A DNA stretch of 64,000 nt, taken from Petrosia ficiformis. Taxonomy: Eukaryota; Porifera; Demospongiae; Haplosclerida; Petrosiidae. Positions 1 through 13,424 of the stretch are shown here, piece after piece. The notes beneath the pieces are model-generated. The model had not been told where the DNA came from, searched no databases, and saw nothing but the letters and a program-made list of their open reading frames with translations. The first letter of the stretch is position 1. Each line of letters begins with the position of its first letter. Where the stretch lies: NCBI GenBank assembly GCA_947044365.1, contig OX345638.1:5220201-5284200 (forward strand). Reading direction: 5' to 3'. Both the position numbers and the translations under genes were made by a program.

Positions 1-430
1 CCAATTGCAAATTTCTGTACACAAAAAAAGGTGATTAACTAATTAAATGGTTTTTTCTGCAACCATGGTCAAAAATATGGCAATAATTAAAATAATAATA
101 ATAATAATTAAAATAGTAAAAATAATAATAGTTAGTTGTACATTCATACAAAAAGGAGAGTCGTTTGTGTCAATACTCCAGTAATAATGAACACCCCATT
201 TCTTGTTTCACTGATTTTATCCATTGATATTTAAGCGTCTTCAATTTGAAGCAGGTAAACATTATTTCTCAATATCTAACTGATTGTGGATCTTATCCAT
301 TCCCTCTTTATCAGATGTTGTTTTGTCTCTAATTCCTTCTGATATGAGTCTTCCCTTAAACATTTCTATTGTAAAGTTTGATAATGATGTTTCTATGAGT
401 TTGTGTATACAATCCAGTGTAGTTATTAGA
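1..430 (-). pseudogene. Fragment of an unidentified duplicated coding unit (copy 1)
   Basis: Positions 1-430 repeat, in the same orientation, the sequence at about 26658-27145. The shared part on the minus strand at about 275-425 reads as an exon whose counterpart at 26944-27141 begins MITTLDCIHKLIEP. In this copy the frame is less clean, and the piece around 130-250 carries a stop in the reading that matches the neighbour. I do not recognise the family. Since two copies exist, both adjoining kelch-ZU5 genes, it is part of the larger duplicated block. It could be exons of a live gene whose remainder lies left of the window, but decay seems more likely. Confidence 0.35.
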
Positions 431-1660
431 AAAAATGAGATTCCTTAACTTAGGGATATCAAACTGAGCACAGATGTAATAATATAATCATTCCACCCTG
501 ATAACTGAACAGACATACAGTGTCACACACAGACACAGACACATAACAAGTGGTTACATAGTGTACACTAGAATAAATTAAATTATGTGTTATAAGGTTT
601 CCAAACACTTTTGATGGCCAGTTACAATGACATATACATTTAAAAAATTATACTGAATTGTTGGCATGCAATATGAGTAGACATTATACTAAAATTATAG
701 TGATTCAAGGAATTGAATAGATTTAGTACAGTGTTGCTGGATGTGACTAATCGTTAAATCCTTGTCATACAGTCATTCGTTCAACATTAGTTTAAACTAA
801 TAAACAAAAATTTGTATAGAACCACATAATTATTATAATTATTTCATATCAATAATTATTAATTATAATTATTGTTTGTTTGATTATATATCTAGAGACA
901 GATATGGAGGTGTATATTTTGATTGTGTATTATAAATACATAACTACAAACTATCCCTTAACAGTAACTGTATAGAATATATACATATACTGTAGACACT
1001 ATGTGTTTATTTAGTTGTATGTAGTGAATGATAATTAACACAGAATTGTTTTATATATACACCTATCAGGAGGGAGTTGTATAACAGTCTATATTCATAT
1101 TCTAATCCCTGATATGTGTGATATTTCTCAGGTTTCCACTATACAAACACACTTTTTATCATATCGGAAGCCAGGCTATGGTGAATAAAGGAGTTGAGAA
1201 ACAGTTGTGTTAGCAGTTAGATAGATATGTAATTGAATAGTTTATACATGACCAAAGAGATAAATAAATTGTTAGATAGAGGTTCAGAATAAAACATGGA
1301 CTGGATCCGCAGATAAGACCATTGACTGGTAAACATAACATGGTCCATATTTTAGTCTGACCTTTACATAGAGTAATGTAAATTTTTTTATAAATAAATA
1401 TAATTATAGTGACTAATGCAACAGTAGTGACAATAGTGATCACTGTGGAAGAAATCATTACTGTGACAGCAGTGACTGATGTGACAAGCTATTAGTCGTT
1501 GTATAGATCGATATGGATGTCATGATTATTCACCTCATTATACTATGTGGGTGAAGAAGTAGGTCACATGACCATTTACCTCAGTATAGAAGTATATATA
1601 TCATGAAGGTGATCCCCACAGTGTTTCAGTAATTAATAAAACTGCATTCTTCTTATCAGA
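431..1660. other. Intergenic stretch, duplicated at 25.1-26.0 kb
   Basis: No convincing gene. Two blocks repeat elsewhere in the window: about 890-1010 matches about 25145-25255, and about 1270-1490 matches about 25800-26025 (a run rich in GTGACTA/ACAGTAGTGACA-like motifs). In both places the blocks keep the same orientation, showing that the segmental duplication extends well beyond the genes. The short open frames here are AT-rich and have no recognisable motif. Confidence 0.5.
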
Positions 1661-1664
1661 TATT

Positions 1665-1835
1665 ATTAATTTTAATGGCATGTAGAGCCATCCCTATGAT
1701 TCCTTTCCCCCGGGTTCAAACTATCTAACATAATATATTTATATTCTTGTGTTCACTTGCGCGAATATGCGTTGTATACGTAGTTAAGGAAGTTGCGTCA
1801 TTCCCGGGGGCTAGGCTTGGTCAATTAATGGGTGT
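1665..1835. mobile_element. Truncated MITE (family with GCCATCCCTAT end)
   Basis: Begins with a GCCATCCCTATGATT end and contains the hallmark segment GCGTTGTATACGTAGTTAAG followed by GAAGTTGCGTCATTCC. The same segments occur in the fuller copies at about 2645-3090, 38568-38945 and 40013-40445. Only one half of the element is present here; the rest after 1835 is not similar. Confidence 0.55.
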
Positions 1836-2219
1836 GATGCAATTAGGAAACTGCCAAATATCTTTTGGCTTTCATGAATTAAATCAGTTACAACATGCTT
1901 GGACGGAGTTTATCGCAAACCACACTCAGCAACATCTAATAATAATCCCTTAGGCTTTGCCCTCGCGATTATTGATATTGCCTATAAGATCACAAAACTA
2001 TATAATTTCTGTGCTAGTATATGTATACTTCTCTTGATCAATTAGGTACTGATGTGTTTCACATTCTAAAGTGACTCACTGCTCATATATGTATACTCAC
2101 ATCTGAAATATGATTTAAAAATCAAATTATTATGAAATATTTGTAAACAGGAATTATATACATATACAGCAACATACATATGTAAAATAATGTGTTAAAA
2201 TATAATTATAAAAGATGTA

Positions 2220-3007
2220 CTACACATTTAACTGAACTGTTAGTTTATCTCTAACTGTATCTTGTATAGTGTGTTTAATACTATCAGCTGCATCTACAAA
2301 CTGACCCCCTATTTTATAAAATACATTAAAAAACTTTACACAGTATTTCTCAACATCTTCCAGATTTTTTTTGAATGCAAATCCTGACAAGAAGGAGCTC
2401 ATAATGGCATCGAATGTTGGATTCTTTTTGACAGCTTGAGGTATCAGACAAACTGCATACATCTCACTAGATACAGTGTTCAATAGTCCCTCAAATAATT
2501 CAGATAAGTCAGAATGATATGTTTGCATTACTTCTTTAATGCATTGTATAACTTGTTTAGCATCAACAGTAGCTCTATCAGTATCTGTAAATATAATAAA
2601 ATATAGAACCATGAAAGTTAATAAATACATTGTAAAAACAAGATATATATAGGTAAACTATCCCTATAATTGCTTTGTGGTGTCCAGCATTTAGTAATCA
2701 AGGTTGACTTTATCATACAACAACCTGTTATTTTGATTATCTACTCTCCTTACCGTTTAAAGGACATTATAGACTTTAGAAATACATTTCTGGTAGAGAA
2801 TAGCTAGCTATTAGTTCCACTTTCTATGTAAGCTACTTGGCTACAAGCAGCTTTCTTTCTGCTGCTCTGTAGAGACGAGCTCGCATTCTTTTACCCAACC
2901 CCCCCCCCCCCCCCCCCCCTCCAAAATGACGCAACTTCCTTGACTATGTATACAACGTATACTCATGAAAGTGACACAACATATATATATATATAATTAT
3001 AATTATA

Positions 3008-3039
<32 letters not shown>

Positions 3040-6000
3040 GTTCGAGCCTATGGAAAATCAATCATAAGGATAGCCCTATGGGCTATAATAATTAAAATAA
3101 TTATAATTGATTATAGTTAGTTTCAGTAGTGCCAATCTCATTGCTACACTTATCATGATACACTCATTACTTTAGTATAATAATACATCAAGTGTAGAAA
3201 TCATGAGGACACAAAGGGTATGTACTCAACACCCCAAACAATTTACAGTTTATGACATGAATAGTACATTACTGAATAACAACTATACAGGATGTTATTA
3301 TAGTTACATTACTAATTAAAATGTGTGTGGTCAAAGAAATTTCAGCACACTAATATGTGTCCTTTTCATCCCACTACATGTGTCTAACCACCCTAATAGG
3401 AAACCTGTTCCTGCCTCTCTATGGATGCATACTATTTGCATTACCACTAACCTTTATCTGTTGTATCACCAGGTATAGGAGGTTGTGTGGTGTCTTCATC
3501 TATGTTTCCTTGACTGACAGTTTCTAAAGTGTTACAGAATACTGTTAATGTATTACAATATTACAATGAGATGCTTTACTAGTTATAGTTTGAGCAGGTT
3601 CCAGAGATTGATTTATAAATATCTTCCTAACATCTGGATTAATTCCAACCAAAGGGACAGCATAGTGCAAGTACTGTTCAGTATTTTGTGCTTGTGTTGC
3701 ACACACAGTCACTAGACAAGATGGGCAATTGAGAAGATATTGTGAACCAAACAAGTCAGCATCTTGCTTAGTAAGCTGGTATATAATGATAATATCATAA
3801 TCATACATCAATACAAATTATATTTATCCTTACTCTGAGCGGTTCCTTATGAGGCATGATTTTCCATCCTTTGAAGGAGTATTTTTGTTCTGGACTGTCC
3901 AGAACAAGCTCAATATATCCATGTAGTGGGTCCAGAAAAGTAAATCGTATTGCCTCATCATTTATGAGATTTTGGTGTTCTATGTACTATAATTATGAAA
4001 CAAATATAATATACACAAAATTACTATAGGTCATTGACGCTGGCTAGTACAGTCTGATGAATATTCATTATAATTACCTTGATAAAGACATTGATATTTT
4101 TGATTACAGTGAACTTCATTGTCCATTTATTTATCCCTTCCCTCACATAACTGACATGACCAGTATAGACAAGATTAAAAGTAGGAGTCCCATATTCACC
4201 AGTATCTATAAAGTATTATAATTATAGTCATAAATTAATACTGATTATTGTATCCACAAAAATGTTAATCAGTACTATGTGAAGAAGATCTTTCAGCTAG
4301 CACACACAAAAAATTATATGACACCAGTGTATAATCATTGTTACAAACCTTCATTTTTAATTTCAGCTTTTCGTTTAGTAGGAGGTACTTCTGTAAAATC
4401 ATGATTTGGTTGTCTTCTGACTATTGAAACTGCAATAAAGAAAATAGTAGTATATAATTATTATAACACTGCAGATATATCAAACAATTACAACCATATA
4501 CAAATATTATCTAGTTAACTTTTCACTTAAGATATAAAATATTAAACACTTATACATATTTATACCTTCCTCAACTTTGTTGATATAAGTCAATACATTA
4601 ACCTCAGTATCCTGTGATTCCATAGTACTGGCATCACTATCATCGTCTAAGAAATTTAAAATGAAAAATTGTTTCTTATAGTAACAATACATACAATACA
4701 TACAATCGCTGATTCTTTGCCTCTTAGTTGAAGGTAGTTCCCTTGACTCTTCACTATTATGTTTTCTAACTAATCTCACAACTAGTAGAGTATCTATATA
4801 ATATATGTAATTTTGCAAGTAATTTGTGTAATAAGAAAACATTTGCAGACAAAGGGCAATTATGCATTCAATGCTGGTTTGATATATTTGCAATATATTA
4901 AGAAAAATTTTGGGATATATCCAATATTACTGTCAGAGCTATTATAAACAATACTTGAGTGGGTGAAGAGCAATATGACATTTCTAAAAAAAAATGCTTA
5001 TAATTATAGTTATACTAAGAAACAATCACTACACAGACATTTTGTGTTTTAAAATAAATTATGTAAGTACTGTTTTTTAGGTACAAAATGTATAGACATT
5101 TCTGTACAAAACCAATATAATTATACAGCAATTTAGCGTCGAAAGAACAAACCAATAAAATGACAAAGAAGGGATGTATTATTTACACAAATATTATTTA
5201 CAAATTATTTGACATCATACAACACACAAACTCACTTTCAGTAGAGTCTGATAAAGTGACTGGTAGAGTGGAGAGATATAACACAATACCTATTAGACAA
5301 AACTGATGAAGATTAATACTTCCATAAAAACTATCAGTTGAAAACTCTCCACCATCAATCTTTTCAAACTCGTAATGTGGTACTCTTTGTTTCAGAGATG
5401 CTTTCACAAAACTAAGGTGCTTCAACTGTTGTTTACTCTCTAATGTCACACAATGTTGTATATCTAATTTCACAGGTTGTAGGAGCTCTTTGGCAAATGA
5501 GATAGCATAAACAGCACTAACGAGCTCTATGCCTTCTGGAAACTGGAATTTACCACCCACTAAAGCCTTGACTACCACATCACATGCATCTGAGGGAGAG
5601 ATAGTACCTTGTGGAAACTGTAACCTGAAACCATAGTCTTCCCAATTAAGGGACTGGGGTTTGTCCCCTTGAATAAGGAAGAGTATCTCTCTAGCCACAT
5701 GAACTCCATCAAGATGATCTGATAAGTGATGTAATGAATATTATAACTAATATGAATTATTATTAACTCCTAACCTGATTCTGGTACAGTATAATTAAAC
5801 TGTACCCCTACATGTTTATGGTACTTGATAACCTCTGAATCATGTGAGGAGGAGATCCTCAATTTCTCAATTTTCTCCAACTGTAAATTCAGAGAATTCA
5901 GTTTAGTCTCCATTTGTGTAGTTCTACTAACAACTGTTGTGTGTAGTGACTGTAATTCTATATAAAAGAAGAAAATAATAGTTTCATGAATTATAAATGA

Positions 6001-6876
6001 CAAATTAACTGTTATATATTTTTTGCATGAAGCAGTAGAAAACATAATGAAGAAATTCCATTGACAACAAGAGGTATTGGGAGATATACATGTAGTGTTG
6101 CCAATTTCATCACTTATGCACTAACCATTTTTTAGTGTCCCTTTCACTTGTGAATTTAATTCTTTCACTATCTCATCCTTCTTCTCCAACTTACTCTGTA
6201 GTTCCTCTACTTGTTCATTCTTACTAATAACTATTGTTTGTAGTGACTCTATCTCTGATGTAATAAGATAATCAGTGATCACATAATAATAATAGTAATA
6301 CTCATCTAACCTTCTTGCAATGTTAACATCTTATCACTAATATATAATTTAGGTTTATCGTCATCAACAAGTTTCGACTTCTTCTTTTCTAATGGTTCTC
6401 TTTCCAGAGTCTTCTTATAATGTACTTCCATTGTCTCCTCATCTTATGAAAACACATAATACTCAATACACATTCAATAGATATGATATATGTATTAATA
6501 TAGACCTGATGAAAGGGTAGATGTGAGTTTAAGTTTCTCTTTCAAATCTGTGATCTGCTTTGAAAAATAGTCTAGTTGTTGTGACTTCAGTAATGATGTT
6601 TTCTTTTCAGTCATCAACTCTGAAGGAAAAGAATCTCAGCATGACTCAGTGTTAAGAATTAATTGAAATTATTATCTTACGTTTGTTCAACATGTCGATT
6701 GTGTATTTTAGTGATGATTCACTTGATTGTAGTAAAGTAAGTTTCATATCTTTCTCTCTCATATCAATATTCCATTTCTCTTCTTCTTTCTCACGTATTA
6801 TCACCTCCTGTGTTTTATACCAGTTTTGTTCACTATCCCAAATACGTTTCAGTATCAACTCATCATTACTATTCAC
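2220..6876 (-). CDS. Gene A: 5'-truncated coiled-coil/ZU5/CARD-like family member
   Basis: Minus-strand multi-exon gene related to B, C and D but clearly diverged. The exons I can support, in coding order, are about 6682-6876, 6507-6618, 6313-6440, 6125-6255 and 5777-5957 (heptad-like coiled coil), 5236-5718 (ZU5; NWEDYGFRLQFPQGTI and KALVGGKFQFPEG), linker exons near 4650-4800 and 4345-4430 carrying basic PSTKRQR and PPTKRKAE motifs, beta-rich exons near 4080-4212, 3835-3990 and 3574-3777, about 3453-3522, and the last exon 2220-2584 (helical tail ending DKLTVQLNV). The kelch exons of the other copies are absent: homology to B continues only to about 7790, inside the intron after the kelch block, where BEL/Pao sequence starts. 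No substitute start exon is evident, so A may be unexpressed or use a new promoter. The remaining exons look open, which suggests that truncation was recent or tolerated. Confidence 0.55.
2645..3090. mobile_element. MITE, about 430 bp, with poly-C and (TA)n
   Basis: Runs from CTATCCCTATAATTGCTTTG to CAATCATAAGGATAGCCCTA; the two ends are imperfect inverted repeats (CTATCCCTATAATTG against CAATCATAAGGATAG). The interior matches the elements at about 38568-38945 and 40013-40445. This copy has acquired a run of about 20 C (near 2900-2919) and an AT microsatellite near 2981-3040. There is no coding capacity. Confidence 0.65.
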
Positions 6877-7204
6877 TACATGTATATAATATATCAATTA
6901 TTAAATGTAATGTGTAATATTTATTATGTGGTATACTTAACTATGGGAAACATATGCCAATAAATATAGATAGATAGATATGGAGATGCATAGATAGCTA
7001 AAGAGATATAAAAAATTGTTGAGTCAATTACATTGATTATAATAATGAATTATATTTATGTCACACAATTGTATAAATAATGTAAGACTTATTAGGTTTC
7101 AAATACAATACACACTGCATTGTTGGTTGTTATGCTGTTTCTAAGTAAACATTTTTATAATAACAGATAGGACTAAGGAATGTAATTAACTGGTATCAGT
7201 GTGT

Positions 7205-7559
7205 TGGAACAGGCACATTATACATTTTACAACTTATTATGCTATGCTCAAATTACCAGTTTTATTTCAATTATGCTTCCACTTAGGTACCAATTATGCT
7301 CTTATTATGCTCAAAATTCTTAAATTGTAACATAACTGATGCTTGTATAGACATGTAGTTTTCGAGTGAATTTAGTTGTTGCTCATTAAAGCAATTGCTT
7401 AGTATAGGAAAAGCATGTTGAATTGCAACTATGTGACCCCATGACATTTTGGTAAAAGGTATTTTGACCACAAAGTTTACATTCCACAGCCTATTATGCT
7501 AGCATTATGCTTCCTGCTTTGATAAACCTATTATGCTGAAAGCATAATGTGGCTGTCCC
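7205..7559. mobile_element. Putative non-autonomous DNA transposon with TTATGCT repeats
   Basis: The ends GGAACAGGCACATTATAC and (reverse complement) GGACAGCCACATTATGC form an imperfect inverted repeat. The element is flanked by direct copies of TATCAGTGTGT (7194-7204 and 7560-7570), read as a target-site duplication. The interior repeats TTATGCT many times. The paralogous introns of genes B, C and D lack the segment, so it entered copy A after the gene duplications. A 62-codon open frame inside is not convincing. Confidence 0.55.
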
Positions 7560-7984
7560 TATCAGTGTGTATCATAATATTTGAAACAGTAAAAAGGGAA
7601 TATAGACTGACACTTTGTCTTTATTTATGAATCATAGGATACTTGAATATCTCAGAAAAGGTAACTACATATGTATCTTTGAATCTACAAGTATTGGATT
7701 ATTATCTTGTATACATGAAGCTAGATTTTCATATAACTTTAATAATCTTGTATGTCATACACTGTACACATTCCAGTGAACATGATAATGATTACTAATA
7801 ATACGAGCGCTATTGGGATGGCACCCTCGCCTATGTGGCAAAGTAAAACAAAGCACTACAATTTTCTTCAAAATATAATAAAGTTTGTGTATGAAACAAA
7901 CAATACTTTTGTTACATGGAATATACACACACATACAGAAGCCTGGAAGCTACCGTGTGTGATCACTCTAATTAAGGCCCATCC

Positions 7985-10650
7985 GGTGAAGATGACAGAA
8001 GCACTACCTCGGAAGAAGAGAATAAGAGCTGGCCACCATTCGTCAGCTACTCGGATACTAGGACAAATCACTACAGCACTGGAAGGTACCCCTCCTGATC
8101 AAGACAGACTCGCTCTGCTTAAGTTGACCCTGAATGCAAAGTTAGAGACTTTGAATAGACTTGACTCAGAGATTATTGAACTCACAGCTGAAGCAGATTT
8201 GGATGATGAGATCCAACAATCTGATGATTACAAGGAGAGGATTTATTAGGCGTTGACCCGCGTCAACAAGGTACTTAATACTCTTACAGCTCATGCACCT
8301 GCTGCTACTCCACCCCTACCCGATGTACCTGGTAGTCGTGGGGCCATGGTGAAACTCCCAAGGATTACTCTACCCCATTTTAATGGCAACCTGATGAAAT
8401 GGACACCATTTTGGGATTGAATCGTCTGTCCATAACAACAGAGAATTAAACGATATCGACAAGTTCAACTATTTGAGATCATTGCTGGAGCATTCCGCCT
8501 ATGAGGCCATTGCTGGTCTCACGCTGTCTGCTGCCAATTACAGAGAAGCTGTTGAAATCCTACAGAAGCGGTTTGGGAATAAACAGATGATAATTTCAAA
8601 ACACCTGGAGACACTGTTGAATGTTGAGGCCGTGTCTTCAGACCATCACTTGAAGGACTTGCGACGTCTCTATGACACCACAGAGTCACACATCCGGAGC
8701 CTGAAGTCACTAGGAGTTGAGGCTACATCATATGGAGCTATGTTGTCATCTGTACTCCTTGTTAAGCTACCACCAGACATGCGACTCATTGTTAGCTGAA
8801 AGGTGTCATCTTCTGATGAGATTAGAATGGAAGATCTTCTAAGGTTGTTTGAAGAAGAATTAGTTGCAAGGGAGCGGGCATCCAATCCCTCTACAGCTCA
8901 TACTCAAGGGCGAGGACGACACTCTGCCCTGCTGTCTGGGGCTCAAGAGTCAGGAACTGGTATGGTGTGCTGTAATTGTCAGCAACAACATGCCTCCAAG
9001 GACTGTACTGTGGTGCCTAATGTTAGCACTCGAAAGCAAATCTTGAAAAGCAGTGGTCGCTGTTTTAACTGCTTACATAAAGGCCATATTGGACGTACCT
9101 GTCATGCCTCAAGCAACTGCCAACAGTGCAAGGGTGACACCACATCTCTATTTGCGAAACCCGATCTCAGAACACAAGACAAACCAGAGAAGTTCCCAGC
9201 TTGGTCCGATCAAGTGAGCCTGACACTGCGAGACTCAACCCTGATGCAACTTCATATACCCCTGTTCCAACCACTAGTACACTCTGTTCTGATCAAAGAA
9301 AGACTGTTCTACAAACAGCCTGCAATGTTGTACAAAACCCCCAGAAACCTCAAAACCTTATTGAACTCCGTCTCCTGTTTGACAGTTGCAGTCAAAGATC
9401 ATACCTCACAGAGCGTGCAAAGAAGCTCCTTGGATTAGAACCCGTTGAGGAACAGTTACTGTCGATTGCTACCTTTGGATCTGAGAAAGAAAAAACCAAG
9501 GTATGCCCAATTGTGGATGTGAGAATGTGTTTGAAGGGTTATCTCCCCATGTCATTGTATGTTGTCCCTACGATTTGCGAGCCTCTGGTATGCCAACCCA
9601 TTTCTGCTTGTGTTAAGCAAAGCAAAGCATTTTCGGGATTAGATTTGGCCGATTGTTACTTACAAGTAGACATGCTGATAGGGTGTGACTACTATTGGGA
9701 CCTAGTAACAGGGAGCATTTGTAAGATAGAAAGTGGGCCAACAGCAGTGCACACAAAACTAGGTTGGATTTTGTCAGGGCCTACATCCGCAAGGGGTTCT
9801 GTTAATTGTTCAACAAATTTGACTACCACTCACGTGCTCAGAGTCAAAGCTCAGTCTCTAGAGTCTAGGAGCCTAGATGAGCAGCTCAGATCATTTTGGG
9901 AGCTTGTGTCTCTAGGCATTCAAGAAGAGGAGAAGACGCTTTATGATGACTTCACCACTCGTGTTGCCTTCCGTGAAGGTCGATACCAAGTGTCATTACC
10001 CAGAAAGGAGTTCCATGAACCTCTACCTGATAACTACTTCTTGAGCCTGAAGAGGTTGCGAGGACTACTGTGCCAGCTCAGACAAGATCCAGAAATCTTG
10101 TGGGAGTACGATCGTACCATCGAAGACCAGTTAGAGAAGGGCGTCATTGAGGTTGTTCCTGAGGAAGAATCCCAACCAACTCGAGTGCATTACCTGCCGC
10201 AACATGCAGTCGTGCGACGTGACAAGACTACTACTAAGCTTCATGTGGTCTACGATACCCCAGCCAAGTCTGACGGACCTTCATTAAATGATTGTTTGCA
10301 TAAGGGTCTGAAGTTTAACCAACTTATCCTTGATCTGCTGCTACAATTTCGATCTTATCGAATAGCTCTGACCGCTGACGTTGAGAAGGCTTTTCTGATG
10401 ATAGCAGTCAATGAACGGGATCGTGATGTCCTGCGGTTTATATGGGTGGACGATATCACTAAGGATGAGCCCAAGTTGCAGATCTATCGATTTACTAGAG
10501 TTGTTTTTGGAGTGTCATCGAGCCCATTCTTGCTTAATGCAACTGTCAAGTTCCACCTGGAGAACTTCATAGAATCACACAAGGCAGTAGTGGAGCATCT
10601 GCTACAGTCTAACTATGTTGATGATATATGAGTGTCCCCAGACCACTTCC
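7985..10650 (+). mobile_element. Degenerate BEL/Pao retrotransposon fragment (gag-protease-RT)
   Basis: Plus-strand pieces occur in the family's order. First comes a gag-like start near 7995 (KKRIRAGHHSSATRI), then a DUF1759-like region (8276-8800) broken by several stops. Next are two zinc knuckles (CCNCQQQHASKDC and CFNCLHKGHIGRTC, 8959-9100) and a DUF1758-type aspartic peptidase with LFDSCSQRSYLTE (about 9378), where the usual D-S-G has become D-S-C. Finally there is reverse transcriptase up to YVDD (about 10613), followed at once by a stop. RNase H and integrase are missing, and I found no LTR pair. At least one frame change separates the zinc knuckles from the protease. It is therefore a dead, 3'-truncated copy whose 5' edge (about 7790) coincides with loss of the kelch half of gene A. 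Confidence 0.85.
9201..10631 (+). pseudogene. BEL/Pao protease-reverse transcriptase open frame
   Basis: The longest surviving frame of the retroelement, about 476 codons with no natural start, since it is entered by a frame change from the gag frame. It covers the retropepsin-like DUF1758 region, a linker, and RT palm blocks including VVYDTPAKSDGPSLND, TADVEKAFLMIAV, the RF/VVFGVSSSPFLLNAT region and NYVDD. The stop directly after YVDDI removes the thumb, RNase H and integrase. The mutated protease motif and truncation make it non-functional. Confidence 0.85.
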
Positions 10651-10740
10651 TTGTATGCAAAGTGGGCGGCAACGCCAGACTATGGTGCACCATTGGCCCA
10701 AAAGAGCGTCTTATTTGGCACTGCACAGTTCTCTTTTTGG

Positions 10741-10900
10741 GCCAGTGGCGCAATTAATTATGATTATATTGTCAGTAACAGCATTACTTTTTTGTTAATT
10801 GGCTCAATATGTATTCCCAATGGCACACACACTAACCGTTTTTGAGTTAATTTGGCCCATGCTTCAAAACTTATCAAAAACTCTGATCCGCCTGTATATG
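10741..10900 (+). repeat. Dispersed repeat, also at 54810-54970 in inverse orientation
   Basis: The segment from GCGCAATTAATTATGATTATATTGTCA through GGCTCAATATGTATTCCCAATGG to TTTGGCCCATGCTTCAAAACT matches the reverse complement of about 54810-54970, with scattered differences. It is non-coding and its ends are not defined, so the element class is unknown. Here it abuts the broken end of the BEL/Pao fragment. Confidence 0.6.
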
Positions 10901-10904
10901 AGGA

Positions 10905-11075
10905 GACATACATGTATAACATACATGTATAACATACATAGTATAGTATATTGAATATACATAATACTTGTATTAGTAGTATAGTACTACTAGTACATGT
11001 ATATGTACTACATATAGATGTATTAGTAGTACTACACTACTAATACATAGTGCATTGTATTTAGCTATGTACATG
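10905..11075. repeat. AT-rich near-palindromic repeat (same family as 27.3 kb array)
   Basis: Contains GTATTAGTAGTATAGTACTACTAG and ATACTACATATAGATGTATTAGTAG motifs that are near-palindromes and match the 51-bp units at 27317-27640. It lies at the 3' edge of the MCM7 relic, just as the larger array lies near the second MCM7 relic. Confidence 0.6.
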
Positions 11076-11669
11076 TATAGTATAATATTAAGTGGTACAT
11101 TTTGACTAAAGAATGCTACCGTGGTGATGGAAATGTTCTATTGTTCCATAACTGAACAGCTGTTCTATCAGGATTCAACATCTCCTTGATCAACAGCTCT
11201 GCCCTCTAAAGAAAAAAGTAAGTGATAAAATAATCCCACTGATTCACACAGAGCAAGACAGATGCACCCACAACACACCTAGTGTCATTTCTCCAGTGAT
11301 AGGATCTTCATAACAGCTGCTGTGAGACCTACACATAAACTACCTCTACCTGTAGTGTACTGACCTGAAGAAAGATAAGATATTAAAGACAGCTGGGATG
11401 AGTGAGAGATAAATTGACTTACTTCTGGGTGCAATACGATCAATACAACTTAGTAACTGACTCTTAGCAACACCTTGATCACCCATTAGACAAATATGAA
11501 TATTCACCTCTTATTTTCATTCCATGTGGTGCACAATCAATTCCACCCACTAGTAATAGTAAAAGAGCTTTCTTAATATCCTGATGACCACATATTTTAG
11601 GACCTAGTGACGACGACAATTTTTCATAAAAATATTCCTTTATACATAAATAGATACATGTATACATAC

Positions 11670-11981
11670 TAGGGCTGGGACGCAAAATAACATTCGAAGC
11701 TTCATCAGCAAAAACGAACAAACTTTCGAAGGTTCGCATGTGTTTTTAAGAATTTTTTTATTAATGTTGCTTTAACCTTCATTGGCTATAGAGCACCTTC
11801 AAAACTGAATTATTGCTTTATAATGAGTACTAGTCTTGTTCCTGTCGCTGTGTCTACTTCGATTTAGCATCGTTGGACAGAGAAACCAGAGAGAAGCAGC
11901 CTACAACACAGCCTCAACTTTTCTGGAACACCCCCACATTATTGACCACATGTTTAGATTCGAAGCTTTTCCCCAGCCCTA
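11670..11981. mobile_element. hAT-like MITE, 312 bp
   Basis: Inverted ends TAGGGCTGGGA and (reverse complement of the right end) TAGGGCTGGGG, with subterminal TTCGAAGCTT/TTCGAAGG motifs like those of the full hAT at 27.6-29.9 kb. It sits inside the MCM7 relic. Related degraded copies are at about 13425-13785 and 30748-31130. The flanking 8-mers (TATACATA and TACATATA) are similar but not identical, so the target duplication is uncertain. Confidence 0.7.
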
Positions 11982-13424
11982 GTACATATAGACATATACA
12001 TGTTTATATGTACACACGTGTCATATGATCACATGTATGTGTACTAATATCACATGTACAAACCTTTTGATAGAGCCATGATCTCATTTTCAATAAGTTC
12101 AGTTCCTTCTTCCTCATCAGCCATCTTCTTCACTCTCATTATACGCTATATAATTGTAAGCACATGTATATATATGCACAAATGATTATATACTGGTGTA
12201 TGTGTACAGGCATTAGACAGGCAGACAAAACGTTTTCTACATGTGTACATACATGAGCTTCTACACATGTTTAGGATAGAGAAGTCCTTGTTTTTTAATT
12301 TGTTTAAATCCTATCTTTATCATTGGAAGATATATCTGAAGAACAGATAGATCAACACATATATATGTACATTGATATATGAGTAGATAAGGATAAATTA
12401 AAAAAGTAGATAAACAGATGTGATGAAAATAATAATAAATAGATTGATGAAGGATGAATTTATTAAATAGATATATTCAAATAATGTAGATGTAATGTAT
12501 ATCACAGTAACAAGAACATGATCTCCTGGAGATGCTAATGAGTCTCTTCCTCTCTGGTAATTACAGTCACTGAACGAGGTATGTTACCCGCAGGAACTTG
12601 ATCATTGTAAGAGAGAATCAAAGAGATGAGCAGTACAGACAAACAAACAGACAAATGGATGTACATATTTTTGAATATCTATTTCCTGGTATTTCATGAA
12701 ACGTGAACCACGAGTTTGAAGATGGATACGGCTGCCAAATCTTATTAAAGATGTTTATTACTATAGTAACTGTACATGTACATACACATGTACACATATG
12801 TATGTACACACATTTGTACTCACTTGTTACGTTGATACTCAACACTTGGACACATCACAAGAGGTAAGAATGTTGCTGACAATCTGAAAAGCAAAATAGC
12901 AATCAATAGACACACTATACACATGCACAGTACATGATATATATACAATAGCCATGTACATGTGCATTACACTCCATTTTTATTCTTATCCTCATTCCTA
13001 TACTTAGAGGCTGATAGGACTCAGTCCCACATTGATCACATGCTACTATCATAACAGGTTTCACCTCTGTTGTCCTGGTAACGATACCTCTCACATTAAC
13101 TAGTTTTCCAATCTTGTCAGCTTTTACATGACGAACTGATAGAGACTTTTCTCTTGTTTTATGTTTAAAATAGATCTCACTAAATAGCTAAAATGAATGG
13201 ATGAATAGATAGATTAATCTGTTGACAGATATACATGTAACTTACAATCTTTGTGTTAGTTCTGGAGGGTATATATTACAAAGATCTCTGTTGGATTGGT
13301 TGCTGTGCTGTTGCTGTAGCAACAAGCGATGTTCAATAAATACATCCAAAAGAATCTTTGGTTGTAATCTACAATAATAATGATTATATTCATGTATATG
13401 TACATGTACACACTATATAATAAG

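Noticed and set aside
7752..7985. Upstream part of the 165-codon open frame as BEL gag
   Set aside because: Only the part from about 7995 looks like BEL gag; the first 80 codons include intron sequence of gene A that is homologous to gene B.
7785..10900. LTR pair for the BEL/Pao element
   Set aside because: I compared the two edges and saw no direct repeat; the 3' part of the element is missing.
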